DNA of 64,000 bases from Ophiura sarsii (GCA_035610835.1 CM069445.1:35018811-35082810); one strand, 5' to 3'. Positions 47,401 to 58,518 are shown, counted from the stretch's first letter. Made by a program: numbers and translations. The notes: generated by a model not told the origin, from the letters alone.

Positions 47401-49980
47401 ATCAATAACAACAACATTTCATGATTGAAGAACGATGTTAATTGGATTTTGATGATACGTTACAAATCAGTTAACTTCTAGGTAAATTTCTGGCTCAAAG
47501 TTTTTTTTCTTCATGAGACGACAATTTATTTGAAACTAGATCAATCTAAAACTCGGAGGCTAGGATATGTCATCGGTCGCGTCAGTATATTGACATAGAT
47601 ATTGACTGATGGACATGATCGGTCTCGTCAATAACTCTAAAGACAAATATTTCAAAAGAATCATATCGTATTGAAATGCAATTGTAATGTTTAATTATTA
47701 AGTAGACTAGCCCGTACGGATGTTGACTTGAAATCTGATGAATTATGCATGAATGAACTTGTACTACTAGTTTATGCAAAAGAGATGAAAAAAGTGAAAC
47801 TCAGGGTAATACAGAAATAGATGTAAAATAAATAAATATTCGAATTGTTTTTGATATTCTAAATACGCCAATATCAGCTAGGTGATTTAGAATTACGTAT
47901 CTAAATAATAATAAAGAAACATTATTATAACCCAGTTTTTACGTGAACGTTGCTCAGGGGATCCAACTTCTGAGGTGAAGCGTATGTAAGGCTCTTACCC
48001 AACGATCCTCTTTATTATTCATTTATTATTTGCAATTTTTATTTTTTATTTTTTAAATTTATATTTTACTATTCTTCCTCAAAGCAAGAGTTTTATTAGC
48101 ACAGTAACTTTTCTTTACATCATATTATACATTCTTATGAATCCAACATTTTTAAATGTTAAAACATTCTCAATACAGGAGTTATAGTTTAAATATTGTT
48201 GTTAATTTGTATCAAAATATAATCATTCATGTAGATGTACATGTATCATTACTGACCAGCCTAGAGAAATCACTACGTGATCATAATGTAAACATTGCCA
48301 TGAGAAACAAACCCTAATGTTGAGAAAGTTTCTGGTCCAGCAAAAGAAACTGCGTCCGGTTTTGGTCAGGAAAAAATCTACGGTTACCTATTAGGCTATG
48401 TTATGTAAAAAAAATAAGCACATCGCAGAAAAGATTTTATATGTTTACATAAACATAATTATAACAGATATTCATTCTTACAAACGTAAATGATGAGATT
48501 TGGAAACGGTCAAATCCAAATATTTACATAATGATGATATTCTTCTTTTACGTTCAAGCGAATACACAATTCCCGTTAGCCACTTTGTTATCATATTGAT
48601 CAAGTGTATTTGTGCTTTTTGCTGCAGATTTGTCAGCGTTAAGATGAAAAATTAGTTCACTACTTAAAAGCTATTAAATCTGGTTTTGTTTTTTGTACTC
48701 TCGCGAGTCAAGCCCTATACGATGTAGAATTTGGCTAAAAACAATACAAGTTCAAGAGCATCATCATTCTGTGTGCCTAAAATAACCATTTTCTTAGAGT
48801 TGTGGCTAGTTTATATCTAATATATAGTTGGATTTGTTCTCAGAAACGTGCAACAAAGTCACATTGGTATAGTATGTGAAAAATGATCTCCGTTTTGGAG
48901 TTGCAAAAACTGCAATGATCACTGTCTTTTATTTTCATTTTTATAAATCAGACTATTTGTGCCCAGTATTTTGTTTAGTATTTTGTACTGGAACCAATGG
49001 AGTTCAGCCTCCTTTGTAATTTGCATAGGTTGGTAACATATTCGATGCCAATCCTTTAGTGTGATTGTGACTTTTAACTCCTTTTGCCATTTCATTGGAC
49101 TGCTACAAGATGTCTTAATACCTTTTTTTTTAGCAACAGTCTATAGAACGATTTACAACCTTTCCTCGCTCCTAAGAGCAGATCATACACCATTGGTTTA
49201 CAAGGTTCTAGCTCAACGTTGACTATAAGATATCCAATACGAAGCTGTACCATATTGTTTACATCTTAAAGTCAAAGGGGCATTAAGAGATATGGTGCCC
49301 TCAAATACAAAAATATATGATAACAACTGGGATTTGTATATTTTCACAATTGTATTACATGTATGAACTTACATCTATAAGAATTAAGAAGAATCAGCCC
49401 TCTTTGTACAACAAAACGTCGATTCAAAGATACTGGTAGAGCCGCAACCAGCATTTTACATGGTTAAGGGTAGTATTCCAACATATTTAAAACATTGTTT
49501 TAATCAAGTTTTGCTGGTGGTTTTTTTTAGTAAAAACAACAATAATGGCAATTTTTAATGTTCATCTTGAATTCTGAAGTAAAAAAATCAACATTACATT
49601 GTGTTCCTTTAATAGGTGTTTCCCTCTACGGGTATAGTACAAAGCAAAAACTGGTGCGGTTTTATGATACACCCTGTACATTCATAATGGCTGTGTAAAT
49701 ATAATATGATTTTGTCAATGTTGTTGTTTGAAATGCTTGTTGTTTTTTGTTTAGATTATGTACACTATATAGTCTATTCTTTAATTGATTGGATATACAA
49801 GCATTTTGATACCATCCTTTCCCTTTCAGTGTTACAAGACATCACCCCGTGAAATTACAAAATGAAGATAAAACTGCTGCACTATGAATTCATTGCAATG
49901 TACTTGATTCAAGTAATATGTCATGTGTTATCGTATTTGCATTGTCTACATCCACGAAGTTGTTATTCGGTGCCATTTCA
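47401..49980. other. No gene recognised
   Basis: AT-rich. AAAGGGGCATTAAGAGAT at about 49275 repeats a word seen at 31648, perhaps a worn MITE end. Confidence 0.35.
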
Positions 49981-50484
49981 TTAGTAGATTGAATTTAATC
50001 TAAAAGTCTGACCTTTAACGTTTCCGTGGTTTGGATCGTAATTGTGTTTCCTATCAGTTGTAGCTCTAGTCAGACCTATTTGAACCCAACATTATAGAAC
50101 TGTCGCGTCAAAGTACAAATCTCTCTTCCTAAATGCATGAGGTGAAAAGGATCAGTTAACAAAGACACCATGGTGGTCATTGGTAGACGATTACCAGGTG
50201 ACATTATTAAGACACTTAAATCCTGAGGGCACAAGTCAAGCAGATGAGGAGAAAACCTAGATGGCAAAGAAAAAAATATCAAATACATTGCTTGGATACA
50301 ATTAACTTGAGTTACATCAAAACATGAATAGTGTCCCTACTCCCTACCGACCTTTATACCATCTGATCTTCCTTGTTTTATTGTGTACCCAAAAAGAAAC
50401 TCCAAACGAAACGAAATATGACTAATCATGCTGGAAATAGTTTATGTTTATAATTTTGTGTGTGAGCAAAATACCGGGCGCAGA

Positions 50485-50708
50485 GGTAACAGGAGGAACT
50501 GGATGCCTTGAACAAGTTTGCAAATATTTCTAACGCTGCGGAGCACCTGGAAAACAAACCGATATACTCTGATGACCTGCTAATTATCGTTAAGCATTTA
50601 AGGTGTATTATTGTATCTATCGCTTCGTTTATGAAGACAAACATGTACAATTGTCATCGAACGACGGACAAAAATCCTGACTCTCGGAAAGTAGCCAGTG
50701 AGGCCTAG
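50485..50708 (+). other. Open frame of unknown nature, possible exon
   Basis: An acceptor-like GTAACAG at about 50484-50490 leads into LDALNKFANISNAAEHLEN and IYSDDLLIIVKHLRCIIVS, then a stop at 50706-50708. The helix-loop-helix pattern faintly recalls the GAIN-A part of adhesion receptors, but I cannot support that, and nearby conserved pieces run on the other strand. Confidence 0.2.
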
Positions 50709-50831
50709 ACTTGTTGGATCTTCTTATTACGGGAACAACACGTTTCCAAATTCAGTCAAGAAGTTGCGATATACTAAGGCCTTTTATTTTTCAAAGAAGC
50801 AAATAACACCTGATACCCTCAACTTTCGGCC

Positions 50832-50918
50832 TCAAAACATTTGGACATCTTCAAGTATAATGTCCTGCTCTAAACCAACACGAATCCATCTCGCTCTTAA
50901 CTTTGAGTGCTTACAAAA
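50832..50918 (-). pseudogene. Conserved coding piece Z, unit 2
   Basis: Minus frame FCKHSKLRARWIRVGLEQ then DIILEDVQMF, closed by TGA. It pairs with 42226-42320, where that stop is a sense codon (TCG), so this copy is broken at its end. Confidence 0.35.
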
Positions 50919-50960
50919 CTGTACGTGATGCTCTATCTTGTGTTCATGTTTTGTGTCTTT

Positions 50961-51140
50961 TTAACACTTTTCACGCGGCAGTCGTCTGCAGACGACAAAA
51001 TATCTGGAATCACCATGAAAAATGCATTAAAGTACAAACATGTCTAGTAATGATTCAGTAATTCTTTGAAAGTTGGGAAAGATTTCTGACAAATCTGTTT
51101 TGTAATTATGATTAAACTCTTGCCGCGTGGAAAGTGTTAA
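50961..51140 (+). repeat. TTAA-flanked MITE, family A (copy 5, internally deleted)
   Basis: TTAACACTTTTCACGCGGC to GCCGCGTGGAAAGTGTTAA, 180 bp. Both ends are kept; about 70 bp of the interior present in other copies is missing. Confidence 0.82.
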
Positions 51141-51597
51141 GAACTTATTATACTTCGTGCTTGCACACAATTTTCTAAATTTATATTAAAACGATGATGG
51201 ATCTATTTCTTCAAGGTGGCATTGCAGTTAAGAATGTTGCCGCAGAGCTGTCACAAGGAGTCCCTGGTGGTGAGGCGATAAAGTGTTACAACGTGTCTAG
51301 CCTAACTCCAGCTGGACCTCAATCATCAATCTAATACACCCATAGTGTTGTATCGGGACTCGTGTTGTCACATAGCACAGCAAAGCGACCGTGTATGTAC
51401 GATTGGAGGATTTAGACTTGGGGTTTGTTTAATGCCTTACACCTGTGATATTGTTGAACAAACCCTTGATGTGGCGTGACCTCAGTTGACGTAAAATGCA
51501 TAAGGCTAAAAAGGATTGTCTCCGACTTATTGCAATCATCGTGTCACGAGGTATAGGTGGTAAACCTGACTGGGGAGTCCTATTTTAGTCTATACGC

Positions 51598-51655
51598 TGG
51601 CGCACTCGGTATTTGTGCGAAGGGTTCCGGGCTCGAATCTCGGCTGGTGTTCCGA
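51598..51655 (+). repeat. tRNA-like fragment, worn SINE head
   Basis: CTGGCGCACTCGG resembles an A box and GGGCTCGAATCTCGG a B box, but they are too close together for a tRNA. Probably a deleted SINE head. Confidence 0.35.
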
Positions 51656-52380
51656 AATGTCGCTTGGATATCTCGTTGAGTTGTTATATTGATAGGCAAC
51701 GGTATTTCACTAGCAAATGTAATGTAGTGAACTGGACAAGCTTCGTCGGTGTTAATGCTAAGTTACTGCGACTAAGAAAACTTGTTATTTACCCGCCGCT
51801 CGCATTATCCAGAGAATAAATTACTGACTAAATCAGGTCGAAGATGGACATGGACATGATATCAGTATATAAACTCAACATCACTTTGTATAACGTGTCT
51901 AAATATAACCCACATTTTATGTCATTAATGTAGTTGTGATTTAGGGTACCACCAAGAAGTGTTGTAAGAGAACACTTCCAAAAAAATGAAACATGTTCAT
52001 GCATGCTTAAAACAATGTTTACCCGCTCATCGCCGTTGTTTTTAGGACATTTCCAATAACAGGATTACACAATGATAACTTGCAACGTGTAACGTTTCTA
52101 TACTACCTTGTGCAATAAGTTAATAACTAGTGTTAAATTTAAGTATTGTGGCCGCTTTTACTTTAAGTGCATGACAACAACATGTGAAGTGAAGCACATA
52201 CGAGAGCTTGTTAAATTCTATATATTGCTTGTACCTCATCATCAGACGCCTATCAAGTTAATTAAAGAATGGGGAATGACGTTATAGGTGGGTGTAGCTC
52301 AATCACGCATTATTTCATGTAGTAACACCTCTCCGAAGATATAGTTACTCCATTCCAAACAGTCAAACCACGTTCACAAT

Positions 52381-52417
52381 ATAGTGTTGTTTTACCGCCT
52401 CCAACATTCCCTTGCAA
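52381..52417 (-). pseudogene. Walker A remnant, unit 3
   Basis: Minus strand encodes LQGNVGGGKTTLY, a complete GxxGxGKTT motif. An in-frame continuation upstream is short. Part of the four-copy set. Confidence 0.45.
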
Positions 52418-52914
52418 ACTTAATAATGAGGAACCTGATTTGAGCTGAATTTTCAGCTGCTGTTTTTGCGCTCTCGTTCATCATATTACAGATTTGAAAA
52501 GTGTCGACAGAATATAAACAATCAAAATCCTCTCTTTACCTACAATGTGAACTAATGTACATTGTTCTTACTTAGGTGGTATAGTAGCAGTAGTCCTATA
52601 ATCAGGATGACAATCTTAATAAGTTAGGGAAATAAAGTGCCTTGTTCTTATTACTGTAATTATGCAAGGATCACAGAATTCTACAATCCGACCCAGACTG
52701 ATAACAAGCAATCACATTATTTACCAGTGTGGAATCGATTGAAGGTAACATTGAAGTGAGTGAACCAAACGCTGCCCCTGTGAACATGATAGTTGAATTA
52801 TGCAGTGACGGTTATGATGCGTAAATAATTGGGCAAATATCATTTACCTCCTATTTCATTTGTAAAGGTATCAGAGCGATGACTCTATCTTGCATAACTG
52901 TAGTATAGACGTCT

Positions 52915-53000
52915 ATTTCAACGAAGAAACAACATCCATTGTATTGATTTGTGGTCATGGGGACCGGGTTTCAAACCTTGATAAAATCTTTAAAGGATTT
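52915..53000 (-). pseudogene. Conserved coding piece X, unit 3
   Basis: Minus strand reads LKILSRFETRSP, stop, PQINTMDVVSSLK, stop. In-frame stops mark it as broken. Homologous to 40930-41085. Confidence 0.4.
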
Positions 53001-53384
53001 ACACGGTGCACGTCTTTGAACAGTAATTTATAACATTGCTGACCTTTAACAATACAAAACATCTTGAGGTATATTAATTGTGTCTTTGATGATATTGACC
53101 ATTGATTAATTAGAGTTCTAGATGAATGTTTAGTTAAGAGCTTGACATCTTTTCAATGTTGATTAACTGAAATTGTGACTTCCATTTAAATTTACAAATC
53201 ATACGTGTGTAGAAATATTATAGAACATGAAGGATTCAGATAATATCAGCCGATATATCGAATGGCTGGTTGCCTTATGGTAAAATGATGTCAATATTGT
53301 TTGGTTTAGTTTGTTTGTTGTTTATGATCGATGTCTTCAGTGAAACGACACACGTTTTAAGTTCCATATTCCCTAGGGTATATA

Positions 53385-53640
53385 TTAACACTTTGGACGC
53401 GGCTATTATCGGTTTAACATTATACAAAACATATTTTTCAGAAACCTTTCCCGATTTCCTAAGTCTATCTCAAGGATTACTGAACCAATACTGGGTATGA
53501 TTTTAATTGTACTTATTTCAATGCATTTCTCATGGTGATTCTAAATATGGTAATGACATTCAATAATTTTGACATTTTTTAAACATTTCATGACATTTTG
53601 GAATGTCGTCTGCAGACACCTGATGCTAGGAAAGTGTTAA
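53385..53640 (-). repeat. TTAA-flanked MITE, family A (copy 6, inverted)
   Basis: TTAACACTTTGGACGCGGC at the left; the right end AGGAAAGTGTTAA is more diverged. 256 bp. Confidence 0.8.
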
Positions 53641-54269
53641 GTGCCCTCGCGTATTAGTACTATAAAAGTATCATCACATTCGATCACAATATGCGTAAAA
53701 ATGAAACAAGGCAGCCTTGTGATATATCTAAACTAGTATATTCTGTTCACCTGGTAGAATTAATAGGTCAATGTGTTTACATGGTCTATATCCACGAGTC
53801 TCATTCTCCCCCACATTCTATTTGTAAAGTGAATTTAATCTAAAAGTCTGACCTTTTTACGCTCAGCTACTTTGGACAGTATTTTAATCGCATATTATGT
53901 ATGGACACTTGTCAGACATAGCTGAACCAAATTTATAGGACTGTCACGTAAAATAGTATAACTTCTTTAAACAAGATGAATTTAACGTGAGATAACATAA
54001 TAATGCACAGTCATCGTCATGCTTGTTGGCAACTGTGGGGGAAACTAGGCAAACGTATTTGATTAACGATAATGATAGGATTACGAGATGATACAATTAA
54101 TAGTTTTAACCCAAGGTCACAAACAAGGATAGGGTGGGGGAAACTGAATGCTTTCTAAGGGATGCATAAATAAGATTGCGACATTTGGATACTTATGTGA
54201 AGGCGTCTATGTCGAACAACTTCTAAGATCTAACCGTTTGTTCCTTTATATATCTGAGGCTGGTCGGTT

Positions 54270-54672
54270 TGTCACGGACGGACATTTTTGCAAAACACGG
54301 GAGGAAATGGTTTATCAAAACAAACTACTTGTACTTATTCAAACGTTTTATGTATTATGTTGAAGAGTATCATCAACTTCATTGAAATTATAAAATTTTG
54401 GTGGGTGTGGTTTGTTACTAAGAATAGACACAATTAAATATTTTCGTCACGGACGGATAAGATAGAAATAGGGTTCTCTATTTTACGTAGTCTTTCGTCA
54501 TTTCTATCTAAATCATTAGTTACTCCCCAATGTTTTCTGGGCTAAACAATATCTAAAACACATGGCTTTATAACCTGATGCACAGTTATTGAAAACTTAC
54601 CTTAACTTTTACCAGACAGGGTTTGACAATTTGTGTCACGGACGGACATTTTTGGGCGTCACGGACGGACAC
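54270..54672. repeat. Scattered GTCACGGACGGA motif, four copies
   Basis: TCACGGACGGAC or TCACGGACGGAT occurs at about 54272, 54448, 54636 and 54659, all in the same orientation within 400 bp of otherwise unrelated sequence. Confidence 0.6.
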
Positions 54673-54941
54673 AAATGTTAACCACGAGAATAACGTTTTA
54701 ATTGCTTCTTATTTACACTGTAACATGGAGAATTCAAGAAAAATGACATCATATACCTCAATATATAGTGGGAGTAAGTGTAAGGTAATGATTTATGGGT
54801 AGTAAAGATTACCTTGTGTACATGAACAACATATCAAAATTCAATATGCTAAATCCAGGTTTAGTCAAGCTAAAAAATGTGTACTTTAATTGGTTCTCAT
54901 CCGAATTGCGTAGGAAAAGTCGACATCGGTGATGGAATGGA

Positions 54942-55535
54942 CGTACCCATAGCGTATTGAACGTATACATAGCGTATGACTTACGTATTGATAGCGTATC
55001 ACGAACTTATAACAAACTCATCACAGCGTATCACAGCGAATGCGAGCGTATGACCAACGTATGCTTAACGTATTCGTAGCGTATGTCTGCCGTGTTCGAC
55101 GTATCCTCAGCGTATCCTCGGCGTACAACGAACACGTGACTAATGCCGCTGCAGAAATTGAGTTTCGTACACGGCGGGACAAGTGTTGCCAGTTCAAGTA
55201 AACGCAGCCTAGATGATAACTATTAACATATCTAAAAGGATAAATCTATAGGTCAATCCCATAACTTACGAGTAACGTACCTCTAACGTATGTCAGCGTA
55301 TGTCAACGTATGTCTAACGTATGTCAACGTATGTCTAACGTACCACGAACCTATCGGGAACTTATGCAGAACGTATTAAGCACACGTTGAGCACGTCGAG
55401 AAATTGTGAACATGCTCTATAATTTTTCGCGGGCTCGACGTGTTTCAAATTTTCACAGCGTATCACTGCGTGCTCTTAACGTAAACGACGTATTCCCAAT
55501 TTACCCCTAACTTATATCAGCGTACACCAACGTAT
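54942..55535 (+). repeat. Helically phased RCGTAY motif array
   Basis: About 35 cores of the form RCGTAY, or one-base variants such as ACTTAT, are all in the same orientation. Block 1 (54942-55125) has cores at 54953, 54962, 54973, 54984, 54995, 55006, 55017, 55027, 55037, 55047, 55058, 55069, 55080, 55091, 55100, 55111 and 55122, a mean step of 10.56 bp. Block 2 runs 55265-55372 (10.7) and block 3 runs 55459-55531 (10.3). Between blocks 2 and 3, CACGTCGAG and CTCGACGTG form an inverted pair (55392-55400, 55434-55442). Steps of 10 and 11 exclude a coding repeat. The right edge coincides with the start of homology to 59.68 kb. Confidence 0.8.
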
Positions 55536-55852
55536 CTAAATTCAGCTCAGTATCACCTTATAATCTATTGAAGTAAACTACTTATAAAACATTGCACGAG
55601 CGGCACGACCCGTGCGAGATTGTGATAAGAATTGTACAATACTGGCCAGATGAGACCTCAATTGACATTCAGAACTCAGGTACTTTGCTCACGTTGTTGT
55701 CCAGAACAAATCAGAGAGAGACCATCAGTGGCATTCGCGCTGTTAATATAGAGTATAGTGTGGGTCAGAACGAACTAAGCATAACTTTTCGTCGGACAAC
55801 TATTTTCATCCTGATCAAAAATCAAAATCTTTAAACAAAAGATAAATTAATA

Positions 55853-57567
55853 AGTTACCGGCTATCTATCTATCTAGCCTATTTCACTCCACTGCAGAAG
55901 GAAGGCCTCTTCATCAATTTTCCATTTCACTCTGTCCTGAGCTGTCCTCTTCCAAGTAACGTTGCCATACTCTATGATGTCGTCTATCCACCGTCTGTTT
56001 GTTCTGCCTCTTCCTCTGGTGAATGCTCTGGGGATCCAGTCTGTTAATTTATGAGTCCATCTGTTATCTTTCCTCCTGGCTAGATGGCCAGCCCATCTCC
56101 ATTTTTTTGATTTTATTTCCAGTATGATGTCCCTCACTTTTGTTTTCTTCCTTAAATCTGTGTTGGTCACCCTGTCCCTTCTTGTAACGCCAATCAATAT
56201 CCTTTCCATTGCCCTCTCAGTGAATTTTAGCTTCTTCTCCAATCTCTTAGTTGTTGTCCATGTTTCAGAGCCATACGATAGCACTGGGATGATACACTGG
56301 TTGAAAATTGGTCGCTTTAGTGACAAAGGTAGCTCTTCATCACGAAAGATAAAGCTGAGCTTACCAAACTTCACCCATGCTAGCTGTATCCTTCTGTTCA
56401 CTTCCCCTGCTGTTTCATTTTCCAGAGAAATCTTCTTGCCCAGGTATATATAACTGTCCACTCTTTCTATGGTTTTTCCTTGAACTGTTATAGCATAATC
56501 TTTCAGCTTGTTGCACATCATCACTTTTGTCTTCTTGATGTTCATGTTAAGTCCAGCCTTGTTGCTCTCTTCACTCAGTTCTCGGATCATCTTCTGCAAT
56601 TTCTGGGGCTCATGGCTGAGAAGTAGGATGTCATCTGCAAATCTGAGATGGGTAAGGTGTTCACCATCAACTATAACTCCCATACCTTGCCAATCCAGGT
56701 TTCTGAAAACATCCTCCATGGCTGCAGTGAATAGCTTTGGGGAGATCGGATCACCTTGTCTCACACCTTTCAGAATTTTGAAGGCTTCGGTTGTGGTGCT
56801 CTCCAGGTGGATTCTAGCACTTGGATCCTTTTCCAGCGCATTTAATAGAGACTGGTGGTCTAGACTGTCAAATGCCTTCTCATAGTCTACAAAACCGAGA
56901 CATAAATTGAAGCGATATTCTTTCGACTTCTCTATAACCTGGCTCAATGTTTGAAGATGGTCTGATGTCCTGAATCCTGCTCTAAAACCTGCTTGTTCTC
57001 TGGGCTGGTTTTCATCAAGCTGTTTCTCAACTCTGGCAAGAATAATTCTTGTAAAGACTTTGTACATGTGAGGCAGCAGGCTGATAGGTCTATAGTTTTT
57101 TATGTCCTTCATATCCCCTTTCTTGAACAATATAACAACCTTTGATTCGTTCCACTGGGTAGGCACTTTCTCAAGTTGCATGATCTTGTTGAACAGTTTG
57201 GTTAGGATTGTTACAGTTTCTTCTCCTCCTAACTTGAGAATGTCTGATGTTAATTGATCCTCACCAGGAGCCTTTCCTTTCTTCATCTTGTTTACTGCAC
57301 TCTCCACTTCTTCCTTGAGAATAGGTGGAACATTCTCTGCTTTTCTACTCCAGTGTTCGTTCTGTCTCCAGTCTGGTTTGTCTGTGTTGTATAGTTCTCT
57401 GTAGAATTCTTCAATGGTCTTTGTTATTTTTACTTTGTCTGTAACTTCTGATCCATCCTTTGTTTAATTGCTGCTAGCAGCTTCCTCCCTTCTTCCCATT
57501 TCCTATTGATGATTTTTGGTCCTTTGTTACTTTCTAGTACTTTCCTCACCATTTTAGTTACCGGCTA
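55853..57567 (-). mobile_element. RTE-like non-LTR retrotransposon, 5'-truncated, with target duplication
   Basis: AGTTACCGGCTA is present at 55853-55864 and at 57556-57567, a perfect 12-bp target duplication, with the single unoccupied site GTTACCGGCTACG at about 59990. The 3' tail is the short run TCTATCTATCTA read as (TAGA)n on the element strand, directly at the ORF stop, as RTE elements have tiny 3' UTRs and short tandem tails. The endonuclease half is missing. Confidence 0.92.
55874..57307 (-). pseudogene. RTE-like reverse transcriptase, C-terminal part of ORF
   Basis: A 477-codon frame covers the RT domain and tail: KMKKGKAPGEDQL (7-19), NYRPISLLPHMYKVFTRIIL (71-90), catalytic Asp in GFVDYEKAFD (138-147), GVRQGDPISP (181-190), LRFADDILLL (221-230), YLGKKIS, and SYGSETWT. 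The region after SK is the KWRWAGHLARR...W...GRGRTNRRW tail common to these elements. Only about 25 residues separate the first Asp block from GVRQGDP, roughly 20 fewer than usual, so there is an internal deletion. Upstream, coding continues to about 57550 (KVLESNKGPKINRKWEEG, LYNTDKPDWRQNEHWSRK) across a frameshift near 57460. Inactive. Confidence 0.9.
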
Positions 57568-57680
57568 CGTATAATTATAGAACTGTATTTTGTCGCCTTC
57601 AAAAACCATTTCGATGCACTATATGAACTTCAAATTCAAACATTAATATACGGTACCCTTAGTAACGCGTATTGACTTCA

Positions 57681-58518
57681 TCGGCATTACGTTTTATTCC
57701 CTTGCTGTTATGAAACTTATCTTGACATTAAGCGGAAACCTAAGCGTTTTCAACGTTAAACATCTATGACACCTACCGTATTACAAGTGTCAAGAGGTTC
57801 CCTATTGGTTTAAAATGAGCATAACTAAATCTAGAGATAGAAGGTTTTAAAATGTCTGTTGATCCCTGGACGTTACCATATTGTTGAACAGACCCTTGGC
57901 CTTGGTATGGCTTGACCTCAGTTGATGTAAACATTGTCAAGGCTAAAAAGGGCAGAGAGAATTAATTCCATGCCATCGGTTAGTGTCATATTAAATGGCC
58001 ATAGCTTTCTCGTACTGCTTAGAAGCTACAACTTGTGTAATTGGCGAATTCATGGGAATTAAGAGCTATTAAGATGATCTCCGACAATCATATAAACGTT
58101 TAAACTGTGTAAAAAGGAGACAATCATATGTTTTAGAGCAGAGTTGAATCATACGTGGATTGAAGTCAGTGTGTTCCATGTGATCGGAGCTTTGTTATTT
58201 TGTACGTTATCTAATCTGGGATGATTACTGCATCAATAGAATATAAAGTATAAAGTCATGAATATCGAATCGATTTCATGGTCAGACTATCTTTCGAATA
58301 ACAGTGCTCAAATCCAATAAAGGATGAGCTATATAAAAATTCAAAGTTTAGACCTTCCGAGAAAGGGAGTCGTTACTCTGAGTTTCATGCTTAACGCATG
58401 TATGTATGATTAATGTATCAATTAAGCACGATATCTGGCACGTTTATGAGAATGCTGCATCGTCCTCTGAAATAGGTTCTGACGTCACTGGACAGAGGTG
58501 GATGAACGGAGTATGGTC
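57681..58518. other. No gene recognised; remnant of unit tail
   Basis: 57870-57955 (ATATTGTTGAACAGACCCTT, GACCTCAGTTGATGTAAA) matches 51440-51515, probably the downstream end of duplication unit 3. Confidence 0.45.

Larger units (their letters stand above)
45380..51540 (-). repeat. Segmental duplication unit 2
   Basis: Carries anchors W (45.4), P-loop (45.95), a shared CAGCTGGCTGCTACGAACAG block (46.09), X (46.3), Y (50.0) and Z (50.85 kb), then a tail at 51.43-51.52 kb (ATTGTTGAACAAACCCTTGA) that recurs near 57.88 kb. Limits approximate. Confidence 0.55.
52140..53970 (-). repeat. Segmental duplication unit 3
   Basis: Anchors W (52.18), P-loop (52.38), X (52.95) and Y (53.83 kb) are in unit order but more tightly packed than in units 1 and 2. 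A family A MITE sits between X and Y. A possible downstream piece lies near 57.88 kb beyond the phased array and the RTE insertion. Confidence 0.55.
55540..57680. repeat. Duplicated segment A, occupied by an RTE-like element
   Basis: About 55535-55864 and 57568-57600 together match 59675-60038 (segment B), sharing GTAAACTACTTATAAAACA, CAATACTGGCCAGATGAGAC and TGTCGCCTTCAAAAACCA. The RTE insertion splits segment A. Confidence 0.9.

Noticed and set aside
50485..50708. GAIN-domain exon of an adhesion receptor
   Set aside because: Only a vague helix pattern; no GPS motif or seven-helix exon nearby, and the conserved pieces around it run on the other strand.
55592..55834. Plus-strand 80-codon frame in segment A
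   Set aside because: Its paralogue in segment B has an in-frame TAG and mainly residue-changing differences, so it shows no protein constraint.
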